Shown here: piece after piece, positions 46,400 to 60,908 of the stretch | Layout of the letters: the number at the start of each line of letters is the position of its first letter | How positions within the stretch are numbered: the stretch's first letter is position 1 | From: Euborellia annulipes | Taxonomy: Eukaryota > Arthropoda > Insecta > Dermaptera > Anisolabididae | Direction: 5' to 3' | Assembly: GCA_023213315.1 (NCBI GenBank) | Contig: JAKCPI010014166.1 | Span: forward strand, 1-64,000 | Length of the DNA stretch: 64,000 bases | Notes under the pieces: generated by a model | Database searches by the model: none | What the model saw: only the letters and a program-made list of their open reading frames with translations | Told to the model about the DNA's origin: nothing | Position numbers and translations under genes: made by a program

Positions 46400-47850
46400 A
46401 TTTTTTTTTTTTTTTAACTAACTTTCTTTTTTTACCAAAATTAATAATTTAGCAGGCCATCTGAGAATTCAAATTTTTTTTTTTTTTTTATATAAGTACA
46501 ATATTTAAACATCAAGTCAGAATTGACATTTTTGTTGCTACATTAAAGTACATAGAGAAGTCTACTAGGGCTGGTCAAAAAATAAGTCTTTATCAGGATT
46601 TGAAATTCTTTTAAAAATAAATTTTTTCAGTTTTACCAGAATGGACTAAAGTTTGAAAAATGTTACAATATGTAAAGCACATTAATGAGACGAAAAGTTT
46701 AATTTTAGAAAAATTCTTAATAAATAAAAATATGAGTTAATTTTTCAAAGTCCAGCCCTAGAGTCTACTAGCGTTTCGGACTTATAATATTTAAAAATAT
46801 AACAAAAAAAAAAAGCATAAGCTTAATAATGTCAAATAAAACTGGTGCAAAATTGAAAAATCAATTTATTTGCTCGATGCAAAAATTTTAATATTAATAC
46901 ACTATTATATTATTATTATTATTATTTTATTATTATTATATTATTGGTAAAAATATATTTTTCAATATTTTTTTTTTTATGTAAAATAATAGCTAAAAAA
47001 AGTACATAATTTTTTTTTTTTTTAAATAATTGAATTATATTTTGATCTATTCTATCGAATATCTGGAAATATTTTGTTTTACATTTATATAAATAAAGAA
47101 TATTGGATTTTAGTATGATAAGAAAAGGAACCTTATTTTAAGAACCAATTATCTAAGTTATTACTTTTCGATTAAAATCATTTAAATCTTTCCATAACTA
47201 TTTTGAAATGAAAGATTAATAAAATGAATAATAATCTGTTATGAGAGCTGTCTTAGCCGCTTTTTGGGTTATTAACACTCATAATCTTATATGAATAATG
47301 GTGCCGATATTTTGAAATGCATCTATGATATTCCACAACTCAAATTGGGGGTTTAATAATTTATTTTAAATACATGCCAATTAATTTGATTTCCTCTCTA
47401 TTTAGAATTCAATAAAATTATAAAATTATTATCCAAATATTAAAACTATTAAAAGAATTTAAAAAAAAGTTAAAAAACTAAATATTAAAAATTTTTTTTT
47501 TTTTTTTTTAAATTGTTTTCATTTATTACCCCGTAATGAGTTGCCTGATTGATTAACCCTTTGAATAATTAGACTAGCATTTCTTGAAGATGGCTGCTTA
47601 TTTATTTATTTATTTTTTTTTTCAAGATATTAAAAATTGTTTAACATAATCATTTTTTTTTTTATTCCTCTTATAGTTTGGTGCATTACTAGTTATATCA
47701 ATTTTAATTTATTAATAAAAACAATCTATTTTTAAATTTCAAAGACTTTGTTTAGAGTAAATGAGATTTGAAATTGTGCATTCTTGGCACTTATCCTTTA
47801 ATCTTTATCTAGAATTTTCAGATATATAGGTGATTTTTCAGACCAATTTG
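46400..47850. other. AT-rich spacer downstream of FMR1
   Basis: Homopolymer A/T runs and a short ATT repeat near 46910. A minus-strand AATAAA near 47708 could be the FMR1 poly(A) signal. Nothing else seen. Confidence 0.5.
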
Positions 47851-47857
47851 TTGAAAA

Positions 47858-50800
47858 TTAAGCAGAAGTTCCATTGACCATGGTTTCCTTAGGTTTGCCA
47901 TCTGCTCGCTTGCTGCTGTTCCTTGAATTCCTTCCTTTGACATCGCGTTGTGCTTTTGGTTGTTCTAGATTTGTAATGTTTGTAGAGGTTTCCTTGGCCT
48001 GACCTTGCCCAACCTGATTTTGAGGACCTGTAGCATCAGAAACTACATTGCTAATTGGACCTGTTGTTGAAACTGTGACAGATGAGGCTGTAGCGACGCT
48101 AGTGGAAGTTGCTGTAGACGGGGCAGTGGACGTTGAGGTGCTGGCGTTTGATTGCATGCTGCTAAGCGTATTTGCTGTGCTGGTTCCTGTTTGCATGTTT
48201 TGATACATTCATCAGGAAGAACTCTAGCCAATTCTTACTTAAATTGAAATTTAAAAAAAGGCAGCGGGGGGGGGGGGGGCATTTATATAAAAAATTAGAA
48301 TTTTTTTTTGATAAAGACCAAACAATATGACAATTTTAATTTCTGAAATAATAAAATTTAAGTTGCCTATAGATTGAAGGTTCATTTTATTTTTCTTCTT
48401 CGGAATTTTCAAAATATTATACTATACAATATTCATTATTGGAAAATTTTTATTTAGGCTTGGCGATTCGGATGATTATTTTTAATTGTCATCTAATTTG
48501 TATGAGAAAACATGAAAAATTATTAAAATTTCAAAAATTTTTGGCTAAAATAATTATTAAATTGAGAATAAAAGGTAAATCCCGGTTTTCTTTCGCTATC
48601 ATCTCTATTCAATTGAGCTAAAGATTCCAAGAAAGCCATGGTTTGAGTCCAGAGGGACTTATCTACCCTCCTTATAAAGATGAGGATAGGTCATGCGCCC
48701 ACTCAGGCTCATCTTTATAGAATAGGGGTCAGGAAGACCCCTTTCTTAAATTTTATTTACACTAACAATAATATAATAATAAAAAATTGATATAACAATA
48801 GTGATTAACAATTAAATGACAAATATCAAATAAATAAATTTACTAAATGCTACTATGTAAATGTAATTTTTATAAAAAATGTAATATCGATGAATGTGAA
48901 GTAGGGTTTTAAAAAGTAATAATTTTTTATGTATTTTAGGCCTGATGATGGTTTTTTGTAAGTCCGAAACTGTTAATCTGAGAAATACAGTAGCCAGACC
49001 TCAATAAAGTAAACCTTCAAGCTATAGGCAACTACATATCCATCATAAGAATAAAATTTAAATTAAATAAAAGTTGAAAATCTAAAATATCACATAATTA
49101 ATTGGAGGCTGAATCTTAGAAATCTTAAAAACGTTCGCTCTTTCATCAAATCACAAGCAGAGAATAAAGCGAGCTGGTTTTTCCCGGGCCAGTTAAATCC
49201 CGCAGAGGTGGGTGTCTCCGTCTATCACAAGTTCCCTAACGTAATTTGTCTCAAGTTGTAAATGATTAGAAAATGGTATAAATCATAGCGAAAAACAAAA
49301 TAGAAAATGCCTAAAAGATAGGCAACCAAAAGTGAATTATTTCTTTATATATGATGCATATCTTGAGGAGGGAATAAATACCGCTTGAATTTGATTAAGG
49401 GAATAAATTCCATAACATTTCCAAGCCAAGAGTCAAAGATCGACTTGCAAATTTTATAGTAACATGCTTGTAATGTATACAGTGGGCGCCACAAGTGCCT
49501 GAGAGCTTTGAGCATAGGCAAGCAAAATGCTGTAGCATTAAAAAAAAAGATGATTTATTTTAAAAATATTGGTTTGGTTCACTAATCTCAAGGCTCCACT
49601 CTCGAGCAGATCAAGCACTTGTGGCGCCGACTGTACCAAGAAACTCAAAATTGGTTAAAGAACGATTTTACAAGATTTATAAATTGGTCAAATGTGTATA
49701 ATTTGCAATACTTCGATTTAAAAAAAAAGCTTGATAAATAAAATAGGGATCTTCTAGTTGGAGATGGAACAACAGTATGAAACGCTAAGAATGATAGGGA
49801 TGATATAAAGAATTTTTTTCCAAAGGACTAGAAAAAAAAAAACACTTTCCGTCTATTTGTAAAAATTTCGATCTCAGTGTGATGGAATAATGTTTTAGTA
49901 CAAGCAACGGATGTTTTGTAAATTTTCAAATCTAAGTGTTCATCGAGAGCTCATCTACTTTTTAGAACAAATTGAATAGGAATGTGTGACGATTTGTAAA
50001 ACATCCGTTACTTCTACTGAAGATGATTCCATTGCACTGGGTTCGACGGATAATACGCAAATTATTTTTTTTTTTGTCCTTAAAGTCCTTATGAAAATTA
50101 ATATTCTCTACGACATCTTCAATCGATTATACAGGCTGTTTCAAAAAGGACTTTACAACTTTGAAAATTCATATAAATTTATTCAGAGAGCCTAAAGAGT
50201 TAATTGTAGTGCCAATTTGTAGAAAAACATTTCAAGTTTTGACTAACATAGTTCGCTACTGTTAATTCGCACTATCACGAGCACTAGCGGTAGTTGAGCG
50301 TTAAAGATGGCTGTCTTCACTAGATCAGAGCGTGCTAGCTCCGTATTTTGGTTTGAAGAATCAAATTCATATAAATTTATTCAAAGAAGCTAAAGAACTG
50401 GTTTTAGTGTTGTTTAAAGGGAAACACATCAAAGTTTTTTTTTTTACCTCAAACTAAATGTGGCTTCCGTTGGTTATCGTGCAGACATCCCATCGGTAGT
50501 CAATTTCTTTCCTAACAATTTAGTTTGAGATAAAAAAAACTTGATGTGTTTTCCTTTAAACAACACTAAAACCAGCTCTGTAGCTTCTTTGAATAAATTT
50601 ATGACTTTGATTCTTCGGAAACCAAAACACCGAGCTAGCAATGAAGGCAGCTAAATTGCCGCTAGTGCTCGTGATAGTGCGATTCGGCGAACTATGCGAG
50701 TCCAAATTTGATGTGTTTCTCTACAAATTGACACTACAATCATCTCTGTAGGTTCTCTGAATAAATTTATATTAATTTTCAAAGTTGTAAAGTCCTTGTT

Positions 50801-53800
50801 GAAACACTCTAGATATCTCTTGTTACATTACTTCGTCTCATTAAATTTTTAATCCGTCTAGACTAGAAGATCTCTTAAAATAATATATAATCATTGTAGA
50901 ATCAACATGACATTATCTAAATCTTTGAGAGAAATTGAAATAAGGACATATTCCCCTAACATCTCAAATTCCTCTAGAAGCAATTAAAACTGGTGTGCAA
51001 TTAAATTTATTATTGATGTGGAGAGGATTTTTTTTTTTTTTATTGCTCTCTTGGATTCCCGGGAAAATTCAGATTCTTCAAGTTGCTTCTACAATAAAAC
51101 GATATGGTGTGACTATTTCTAAATATCCAAATTCAATTTTGTATTGATTTATAGATATCTAGTTTTTCTTTCGAAGCATTGAAAATACAACAAGCTGCGA
51201 AACGTACCTCTACCATCATGACCATCTGTAGTTCCTTGATGATCATCATCTCTATTAGCTCGTCGACGTTGATCCTCTCGACGTGAATTTCCTCCTGTTG
51301 AAGTCCTACCAGTTCCACTCCCTCTATGAGACATTGAAGGATGATTTCCACGATTATTCTGACCCCCTCCTCCTCCAGGCCTCAAATAGCCATATGCAGG
51401 TTCACGCATATTTTCTTCTGAATTGGTATCATTTGATGATCGAACAGCTAATTAAAAAAAATTAATTTTATATTATCTTTGGTTAGCATTCTTAAAGAGT
51501 AATGTTATTTTATAAACTAAAATGACTAATTTATCTGTGAGAATTAAGAAAAAAAATTAGAATCTTCAAATAGGTAAATAAAAAAAATAGGCTTATCTCG
51601 ACTTTAGTTAAAGGTATTAGTTTTGGACCAACTCCCCAGCAATTTAGATTATTTATCTATGGATTATAGTACATTTATTGATGAAACATTAAATCCCCAG
51701 TTAAAAATAATTAAAATTATATATTAGTAACGCGGGTGAGTGGACGCGTCGATCGCTAAAAGGTTCGGTCCAGAAATTCCAAAATCCCGGGGCAGAGGAT
51801 TTATAAAATTTTATTCATAAGATGGTAGAAAAATGAAAGATGCAGCTTAAGTTTTTTCTTTATTTATTTAATCCACACCGGTTCCATGTTTGAACCATCT
51901 TCAAAATAAAGAAAAAAACTTTTGCTGCCTCTCTCATTTTCCTATCCTCTTATGAATATAACATCACATCTAAAAGTTTTATAAAATTTTATGTGATATA
52001 ATAATGTTATTTTTATTTAGATAAATAAATGGAGAGGATGTCAGCCAAATTGGTTAGACTCTATCGAATGGAAATTCCAATAAAAGAAAACGTTTCAACT
52101 TTAATTAAATAACGCCGAAACGTTTTCTTTTATTGGGTGTTTCATTCCCTGTTTGGCTGACATCCTCGACTTTTATTTATCTAATCCTTCGACCGCCACT
52201 TCTCCCTCATCGATAATGTTATTTTTTACTTACAGAAAACTTAATGCCAAAATAAAAAAGATTGTTAGGATCTCTTTGAAACTCTACAATAATTACTTAA
52301 AACTAAATGTAAAAATAGGGTATATTGAAGGGGTGGCCAACCCAAATGATCTTCTGAGGCACTTTGGAAATGCATAATAACTCCGCGGTCACCTCGCAAA
52401 TAAAATAATATATCCCCATATTAGTTTTAGACCCAGTATAAACATTTTTTGGGGTAAAAAAAATAATAAAATAAATATATTGCAAGAAGTAGTGGATGAA
52501 TGTATAATTTATAATGAAGAAATAAAGGTAGCCAAAGCAAAATAAAGAAAAAAATTTTTATTCTTTCTTTATTGAACAACAATGTCGACGTTTCGGCCTT
52601 CATCAGGACATGTGTTTTATTTGCCTCGAGGTTATAATAATAGTCACTCTTGAACCAGAATTCATGTCAACTGGCGAATGTTCGCATATATGTCAGGCAG
52701 GAGCTGACAAAAGCCCGTCTAAGCTCGAGGCAAACAAAACACATGTCTGTTGAAAGCCGGAAGAATCGGCCGAAACCTCGACATTGTTGTTCAATAAATA
52801 AAAATAAAAAATTATTTTCTTTATTTTGCTTTGGCTGCCTTGAGCTCTTCATTATAAAATAAAAGTGTGTACGGCCCGCAGGTTGGCCACCCCTAGTATA
52901 TTTTCTAATTAAAGAATGAAAAAATAATTTATCTATGTTCTTAATTATCACATATTCAGTCAAATAATTTGTTTGTTAGCCGACCCTGGAATTTTAAAAC
53001 AAAGACCGACTCTAAGTATGACTACCCGTTGATAAACTAAAGATTTAATCCAACCTTTATGTTTCAGAGTTTATCCATTTTGATTGTTCCGGTTCTTTAC
53101 TAAGGCCTTCCGCCCTGAAATAATTTTTCCCAAAAGTTAATCTGAATCGTGACTTTACCTTGGCTCTAAAAATTTATCATAACCAAAGTTTTTACAAGCA
53201 ACAATTGGATATACCAAAATTTTAAAAAAAAAAAAATCAATTAAGTATGTTAAAGAATTGGAAAACAAGTACACAAGTATCCCAAGATTTTCGATTTTGA
53301 TAGATGGTGAATTTATAAGGGAAAGAAATCATTTTTATTGTTGTAAAGATGATATTCACTACTTTAAAATTTATCTTTTTCATTTTCATTTGCTGGTTTA
53401 TAGCAAGCAATTTTTTTCTATTTTGAAAACTTGTGATTAATGTTTACAGAAAATCTCTGAATTTAAATTTGCTCTCAAAAGGTAATTGAAAGCCAGATTT
53501 TTTTTTCTTTTCCTGTCCTAGTTTCTTCTAATTCTTTAGATTTTTTTCAGGTTTTAATTAATTCATTTTGTGTCCACGATCAACTTTCAGCGTTCTCTGA
53601 ACAGTCTTTTGCCAGCGTAGTTCTTCACTTTAAAATTTTTTAATTCTTGAAGATTTTGTTAGATGATTCTGCTTTATTATTAAAATTCTTGAATAGTTAA
53701 CATGAAACAGGTACAGTCTTCTTATTTCCAAGCAATACATTCGTTGCAGAGATTTATATGCTTTAGGGGCTTATGATCCGATTTTATAACAATCTCATCC

Positions 53801-56800
53801 TTATATTGATGAAGCAGATGCTTTTTTTTCAATTTAGAAATTTTAAAATAAAGTCCGAGAGGCAAAATTCAGTCCTTGCTGCATCAAAATCTCTGATACT
53901 TAAGAGTAACAGAAAAAAAATGCTTTTGACTAGTAATTTCTTAATTTCATTAAAAGACCATTTATCTATCAATCTCTCGGTTCGTTTTGCATACTATTCG
54001 GTGTGAATACTTAAGAAATATGATCTTGAATAAGTCATAAATTCTAATAAACTTTTAACATTCAACTCCGATTGTCTTTATTTTGGACGATCCGTGGTTT
54101 TATTTCTCTTGAAGTGCTTCATTTTTTTTTCAAAATTTAGTTTTAAATTATTTGATTTTAATCTCTCCATTAAAATTTTTTCATGATCCTTCTCGTGTAT
54201 TTTCTTGGGAAAAGTCTAACATATCACTTTCAATTACCGTAACTCGTGTTGCCGCCAAATAAATTCTTCTGATGCCGATGAAATCCCAAATGGCATCCTC
54301 ATTTATTGATACCTTCCAAATGATGTCCAAAAGGTCGTTAACTTACTGCTTGGCTCATCCAAACTCACATGCCAAAAGCCGCTTTTTGAATCTAAAACCG
54401 AAAAGATTTTAGCATTACATAACAAAGGAGTTATTTCTTCAACTGTGAGTTATCTGATATCTTGATTTTTTAAAATATTTTATTCATTAAATTATGCTTT
54501 ACCTTCTTTATTGGTAATTCCTTCTATTTTTAATTCGTTGAAGTATTTTTCTTAAAGCCCAAAAGATAGTATCCAAAAATTCTTTCTTTATTTAAAGTCA
54601 ATTTTAAAATTATAATAAGTCTCGAGATTTAACATTTAGGCGACCTAATCTTGGCAAGTTTCTGCAGATAGTATGAAATTTTAAATCTAATTTATACTCT
54701 TTGTCTTTGTATTTAGTATCCAAATTCCAGAATAATAATATCCCAATTTTACATGTCACTTTCAGAATGTTTTTCTCTTGTTGCTATTTTTAAAAATCAT
54801 TGAAAGAAACTATAATTAGTAAATATTTCATTTTCTATTTAAATAAGTATACAACTTTTTCTTTTAGATATTATTTTTATTTAAATTTAAAAATCTCTAA
54901 ATAAACCCATTGCAGACTTTTTTTTTTTTGAGAAAGTTGATCTTTACCTGAATATTTATTTTCCCAGGCTAATTTAAATTATTTCCTTCTCACCAAAGTA
55001 GCCGTCATTCATCTTCAGTAAACATGCGGAAGGAATATATAATTTAAATATTGCTAATGTAACAACATAAATATGGATTCATATATAATAAAAAAATTTT
55101 TTTTTCCTTTTCCTTTATTCTTTCAGTAAAATCTAATAATTAGTAATTTTTGTTGTTAATTCTCTAAATTTTCCCTCCCACTTGTGATTTCAAAGAGGAG
55201 TAATTCTTTACTTTAATTTCACCAAATTATTGAACAAATGACTGTTTTCCAAATTCTTTAAAATATCTTGTTATCTCTTGTTTAAGACCATTAGAGAAGT
55301 CATGATTTTTTTTTTTAATTATTGAAATGAATTTACATTATTTTTTTTATATATATATAAATTTTCACATTAAAAAAAATAAAATAAAATAATTCGCCCC
55401 TTCATGCTTTTTCCCTTAGCAATGCAGCTTACAATTATGATTCTGAGCATAATCGGTTATTTCCTTTATCCTGGATTCAACACACTTATTTGAGAGATAC
55501 TTTACTTGTAAATATTTTCGTATTCAGAGGGTCGGCTACATTCCAATATTGTATATTTTTATTTATCTGTATTTCGCCTATTATTTTATCATTTTTAAAG
55601 TATGGAATGTTCTCACGATATTTGGAACCCAACGGTATCTGAACAGGAAGAAACCGTTGGTAGCCGTTGAGAAGGAACAAAGTTAACAGAACCTGCCAAT
55701 CGGTTTAACACTCCATAGTCGGTGATGTGCCGTTTTGAAAAGATATAAGTCTCGTGGAGATTGTCAACTGGCAGGCCTAAAATAAAAGGTATTACACATC
55801 AACTGTCACGAACGATTTCTATACAAATAACGTCCGGTTCCAACTAATCAGAGGACGTCTCATACTTGAAAAAATTTAACCTAATAGATGTATAAAATGA
55901 AAGAAATAAAAACAAACCATTAAAACGATTATCATTGTGTCTATTTCCACTAGTTCCGCTGCCAGTAGTTGTACTGTTGGTATTATTTAAATTTGCTGAG
56001 GAAATATTTCCGCTGCTTCCTCCACGTCCTCGGCCTCGACCTCTTGCTGAACTTGGACGTACACCACGGCCACTTCCTTCCATTTCGGAACTATAACCTC
56101 TGCAAAAATCACATACAACATTTTAATTTTAAATTCAATTAAATTAAAAAAAAAAAAAAAAATGAAAAATGTGATAACCTTTCATTTCGTCGTTGTGTCG
56201 GAAAAGTTTGTATTGAATTAATTTCGCTACCATGTATACTGCGAAGTTGTTGATCTATTTCGAGTTTTTCTTGTCTTAAAACTTCTACTTCCTGTTTAAA
56301 AAAAAAAAAAAAATAAAAGAAATGGTTTAATTATATAGGGAGATTTGGATTTGTTATTTATTCAACTTTTTGACAATATTTCAGGTAATAATATTAGTAG
56401 TAGTTCTACTATTGAATCTTAAAAACATGGCATTTAATAATTTACTTCGTTTTTTATCATCTTTGATGAAAAAATATTATTGCTGAAATCGCACATTTGC
56501 TGCAAGAGTGTCATAACTCAAAATTTCTATTTTTTCATTCAAATAAAAAATGGTACCTATACAAATTAATTTTTATTGTTGAAAATATTACTGGTACACC
56601 TTCCATAAAGCTTATTTTTAACTGAAATGTTACGGTTTTGAAGTCGAAAAAGAAGTGCAATTTGCAAAAAGATTAGATATTTTGCTGCGAGTATGAAAAG
56701 CTCAGATATGTACCTCCGACATCTAAATTTTTTTTCTTATCTTTACTGTAATAATAACTCAATAAGGGCGATTTTGAATTATGACGATATTGCAGCAGAT

Positions 56801-58541
56801 GAGCGAAATGATCAAAATCCAAGATCTACTCAGAATAGGATCTCAAATTTGGATGTAAAATTTTATTTTTTGGAAATCAGATCAGTTTGAGGAACATTTT
56901 TCTTTCCCGGCTCAAGATCCTTTTTTAGAGGATTTGCCTATCCCTGTATTTAAAACATATCCAAAAATTAAAACAACCCGAACTTTTACAAAACAAGGCG
57001 TTTGGACTAATTGGTAGGGTACTATAATAATTTTTAAAAATCTCATAAAAAAACAAAGGGTTTTGCTTAGTTCTATTGAACAAACAAGAAAATATTTTCA
57101 TTTATATTATAAATTTTATAAATAGATATATATATAGAGAGAGAGAGGGTATATCCTCGCTTTTAAATGACCCTTCCAGATCTGATACATTTGTAAACTT
57201 ATTCTATTTAAATAAATTAATAATATAAATCTATAAATATTAAAAAGGGTTATTATAGAGATAACAATGAATTTTAATTTTTATTATTTAAAATGTTAAT
57301 AAACTCATGGCGGGCAGCGTGCGGCTCGCGGGCTGTTGGTTGCTGACTCCAGGCTTAGTATTATATTTAAAATTATACATATCAAAATCATTTTTTAAAA
57401 ATATTATAAGATTATAATGTATTTATTTGATAAACAAGACAATTTTTTTTTACTTTAATTCTACACGCTGCAATAAAAATATATTTACTAAATATTAACA
57501 TTTTAGAAATATATAATACAAAAAAACATCATTGAAACAAAATACAAAATTAAAAAAAAAACGTAATTAAAAGAATATAGTAACAAAAAAAAAACTACAA
57601 AAATAAACGAATTAAAATAACATTAAACTGTAATAAGAAAAATATAAATAAAAATATTAGAATATTATTCTTCGGGGCCGAGGAGAAAAAGTGAGCTGCA
57701 GTTAGTGAATCTTTTACGATTTAAAGAAAATTTTGAGGAGTTCGGAATGGTGTTTTTTTTAAATATAACTATTAATATATAAGGCAATTAATGAACGAGG
57801 GGTTCAGAAGTAGATTGCATAAAAGGAACTGTTAAATGGAATGAATAAAGGTATGAACAATCGCAGGGCATTTTTGCCTTGGCTTGGATATTTTTAATTT
57901 TTGGATATGTTTTACATGTTAATTTTTTAAATGTGTTAAAAGTTTCAAAGGGGACCGACCCCCTTTTGAATCGAAATTAACATCCCCATTGGATCTATGG
58001 AAGGAAGAGCCGGAAAATTTAATCCAATATACAGTGTATTTTTAGAAATAAAAGATATTTTATTATTAATCTTGGGTTATTTTTTAGTAGATCATAATAG
58101 AAATAATGTTGTTGTTATATAAATCTAATAGTTTAAAATAAATTTGCATTTAAATGCTCACTTTTTGAGCTGGTACAGTGAAGGACAATATTACGTCCCA
58201 CCCATGCGTTTTCTATTTGAGTTTATTTCATTGTTTTTAAAAAAATATTATATTTTTTAATGGAAACTTTCATGGTTCGAACCTAGAAAATTTTCAATAA
58301 AAATTTTCTTTTTCTTTTATTAAAACAATGAAAAAATCACAAGGAGAAAACCCATGGGTGGGACTTAATATTGACCCTCACTGTACATCCCAGGGGACTG
58401 ACATTTGATTAAAAAAAGGAAATATGCTTGTTAATAAGGTAGAAATGAGAGATGCAGCTAAAACAGCTGACGTGTGGGTTTGAAACATCCTTTGCTAGTC
58501 ACTGAATTATTTTCAATTACGCGAAGTTAACCATTTTTGTA

Positions 58542-58577
<36 letters not shown>

Positions 58578-60857
58578 TATTTTCTAATTTAATAGAAAAG
58601 TCAAACATTTTATCTATGAATAAAATAACATACCTTTAGGTGTGCTAAATGATATTCTAATAAAATTTTTGCATTTGCTATGCTCTCCACTGTTCCTACA
58701 AAAACAAATGGGACTTGACCTTCCTCTCTAGGGATTGTTGGTTGAGGTTCATTATCGCCTTCGATTTTTACTCTTACCTAAAATAAGAATTAATATTAAT
58801 ATATATTTATAAAATAAATGAAATAAATATATAAAAAAAAAAAAAGGCAAATAAAACATTACCACTCCAGATTTATCTACTATTTCTTGAATAATTCTAC
58901 CATTTTTTCCAATAACTTTACCAACTAAAATGCGTGGTACTTGGATAGACTCTTCACTATATTCAAGCATAGTTCTAGCTTTTTTTACGGCTTCTGGAGT
59001 CTGTAAAAACAAATGAACATTTTTTACTTTCTCTTATTTTTTTATCAGAAATGTTAATGTTATTATCCAAGTAAAATATTTTACCTCTCCATTAATTTTA
59101 AAAGTACATGTTTTTTCGTCTAATTCAATTTTTGCGATTCCGTCTATTTTACGAGCTTGTTGAATATTTACTCCGTGGGCACCAATTGCCAATCCCATGA
59201 GATCTACTCTGACACTGAATTCTTCAGTGAATCTAAAAAAAAGATTAAAATAGTAAAATAATAATATAATATTCTTAAACTTCGTAAAAACATATATCTA
59301 TATACATAAAAAATGAAATGGGAAAATGTATGTATGTATAGGTTCTATAGAAATCCACAATTTTCAATGAATCTATTTGAAATTGAGTACACATTTAGTA
59401 CATGGACCAGGGAGTAATGTAGTAATAATTTGAATCTCTTAAATATTTTGGAAAATTAATTAATAATCAAAATTCTTCAATATGGGAACACAAAATCAAC
59501 AAGTTGGTTAGGAAATTAGAGAGGCAGGTAGTTGCTCTGTGAAACAGCTTTCTGGCTGACTATGGGCTCTGGGTGGGGCTAAGCAGCAGTTGAAAAACGA
59601 AGAGAGGACGCATACGAATGACCCTTTTGTGCTGTGCCCAGTCGGTAACCTCTCGTGAATTCAAGATTCTTCTTTAACATCTTAACACTTGTATTGCAAT
59701 AAGAAATTCCCAAATTGGCAATAAACTTGCCCGCCAGGGGCGGGCAATTGCTCGCCCAAGGCGAGTAAGGGAGTTCAGGGGCGCAAACCCCTACTAGGCA
59801 GAAAGCCCGCCGAAGGCGAATCCCCATAGGGATTTAATTTAACATTGACTCTATGGAAGGAAGAGTCGGAAAATCAATTTGAAAAATCTGAAATACTACA
59901 TCAGTAAAGAGTACTTAAAACAATTTTCAGGTCAAAATGGGGATACACATTTTAAAGATGATCAAAAAAATAATTGATTTATGAATTTTAATCAAAATCG
60001 TGAGAGCCGATTTTGAGAAATTCTAAAAAAACTGAAAATGTTTTTCAAAATCTCTACATCGAATTTTTTAAATTATATTAATTAGAAATTATTATTATAA
60101 TAACTTATAAATATTAAAAAATTGTAAACATAAATTATATAATATCTGAAAACCCTCACCGTGATTTCACTACTTTTCCCCAATTCCCTAAAACAACCCT
60201 TATCGACAACTACCTGCCTCTTGTGTCAACTAACGTCTTATGAGTTAACGAACAGACGACCAATCTACGAATTAAAGAACACATTAGACAACAAAATTGG
60301 TAGTAGCGACTACTCAACAAGGTACCAATTTATTTAATGCAAATAAGCATTAAATATATAGTAATAATTAAATTCAATTAAAAATTTTAAATAAAAAATA
60401 ACTTACCCTCCTACATTTTGTAATTTTGTAGATTCTAGTTGCCTTGCAGCTTCTTCTGTTCTTTTTAGTAAAAGAACCTTTTGAGTTAAATTTCGAAAAT
60501 GCATTTCTTGTAACATTGTGGAAAACTTTCTTGAAGTTTCATTTTGGGAGATCACAGACAGCACGCCTTTTTCAGGAATATATTTACAAACTGCTGCATT
60601 AATAGCTTTTTGAAACTCCTTATGAGCATTTTCCATTTTTGCACTAAAAAATAAAAATAAAAAACAATATAATAATTTTATGACCTTTAAGAAAAAATAA
60701 AATATCATTTTTTTTAAATAGATTAAAAATTTTTTTTAATATAATTGCGATTTAATCAATTTTTAACTATGTATGTATAAAATAATTATAAATTTTAAAA
60801 ATGAAATTAATTTTTGTTTTTGATTTAAAGTATATTTAATAATTAAAGGTAATTATC

Positions 60858-60908
<51 letters not shown>

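Noticed and set aside
52667..52963. 98-codon minus frame
   Set aside because: Lies inside the nested hAT element and hammerhead foldback; no homology recognised.
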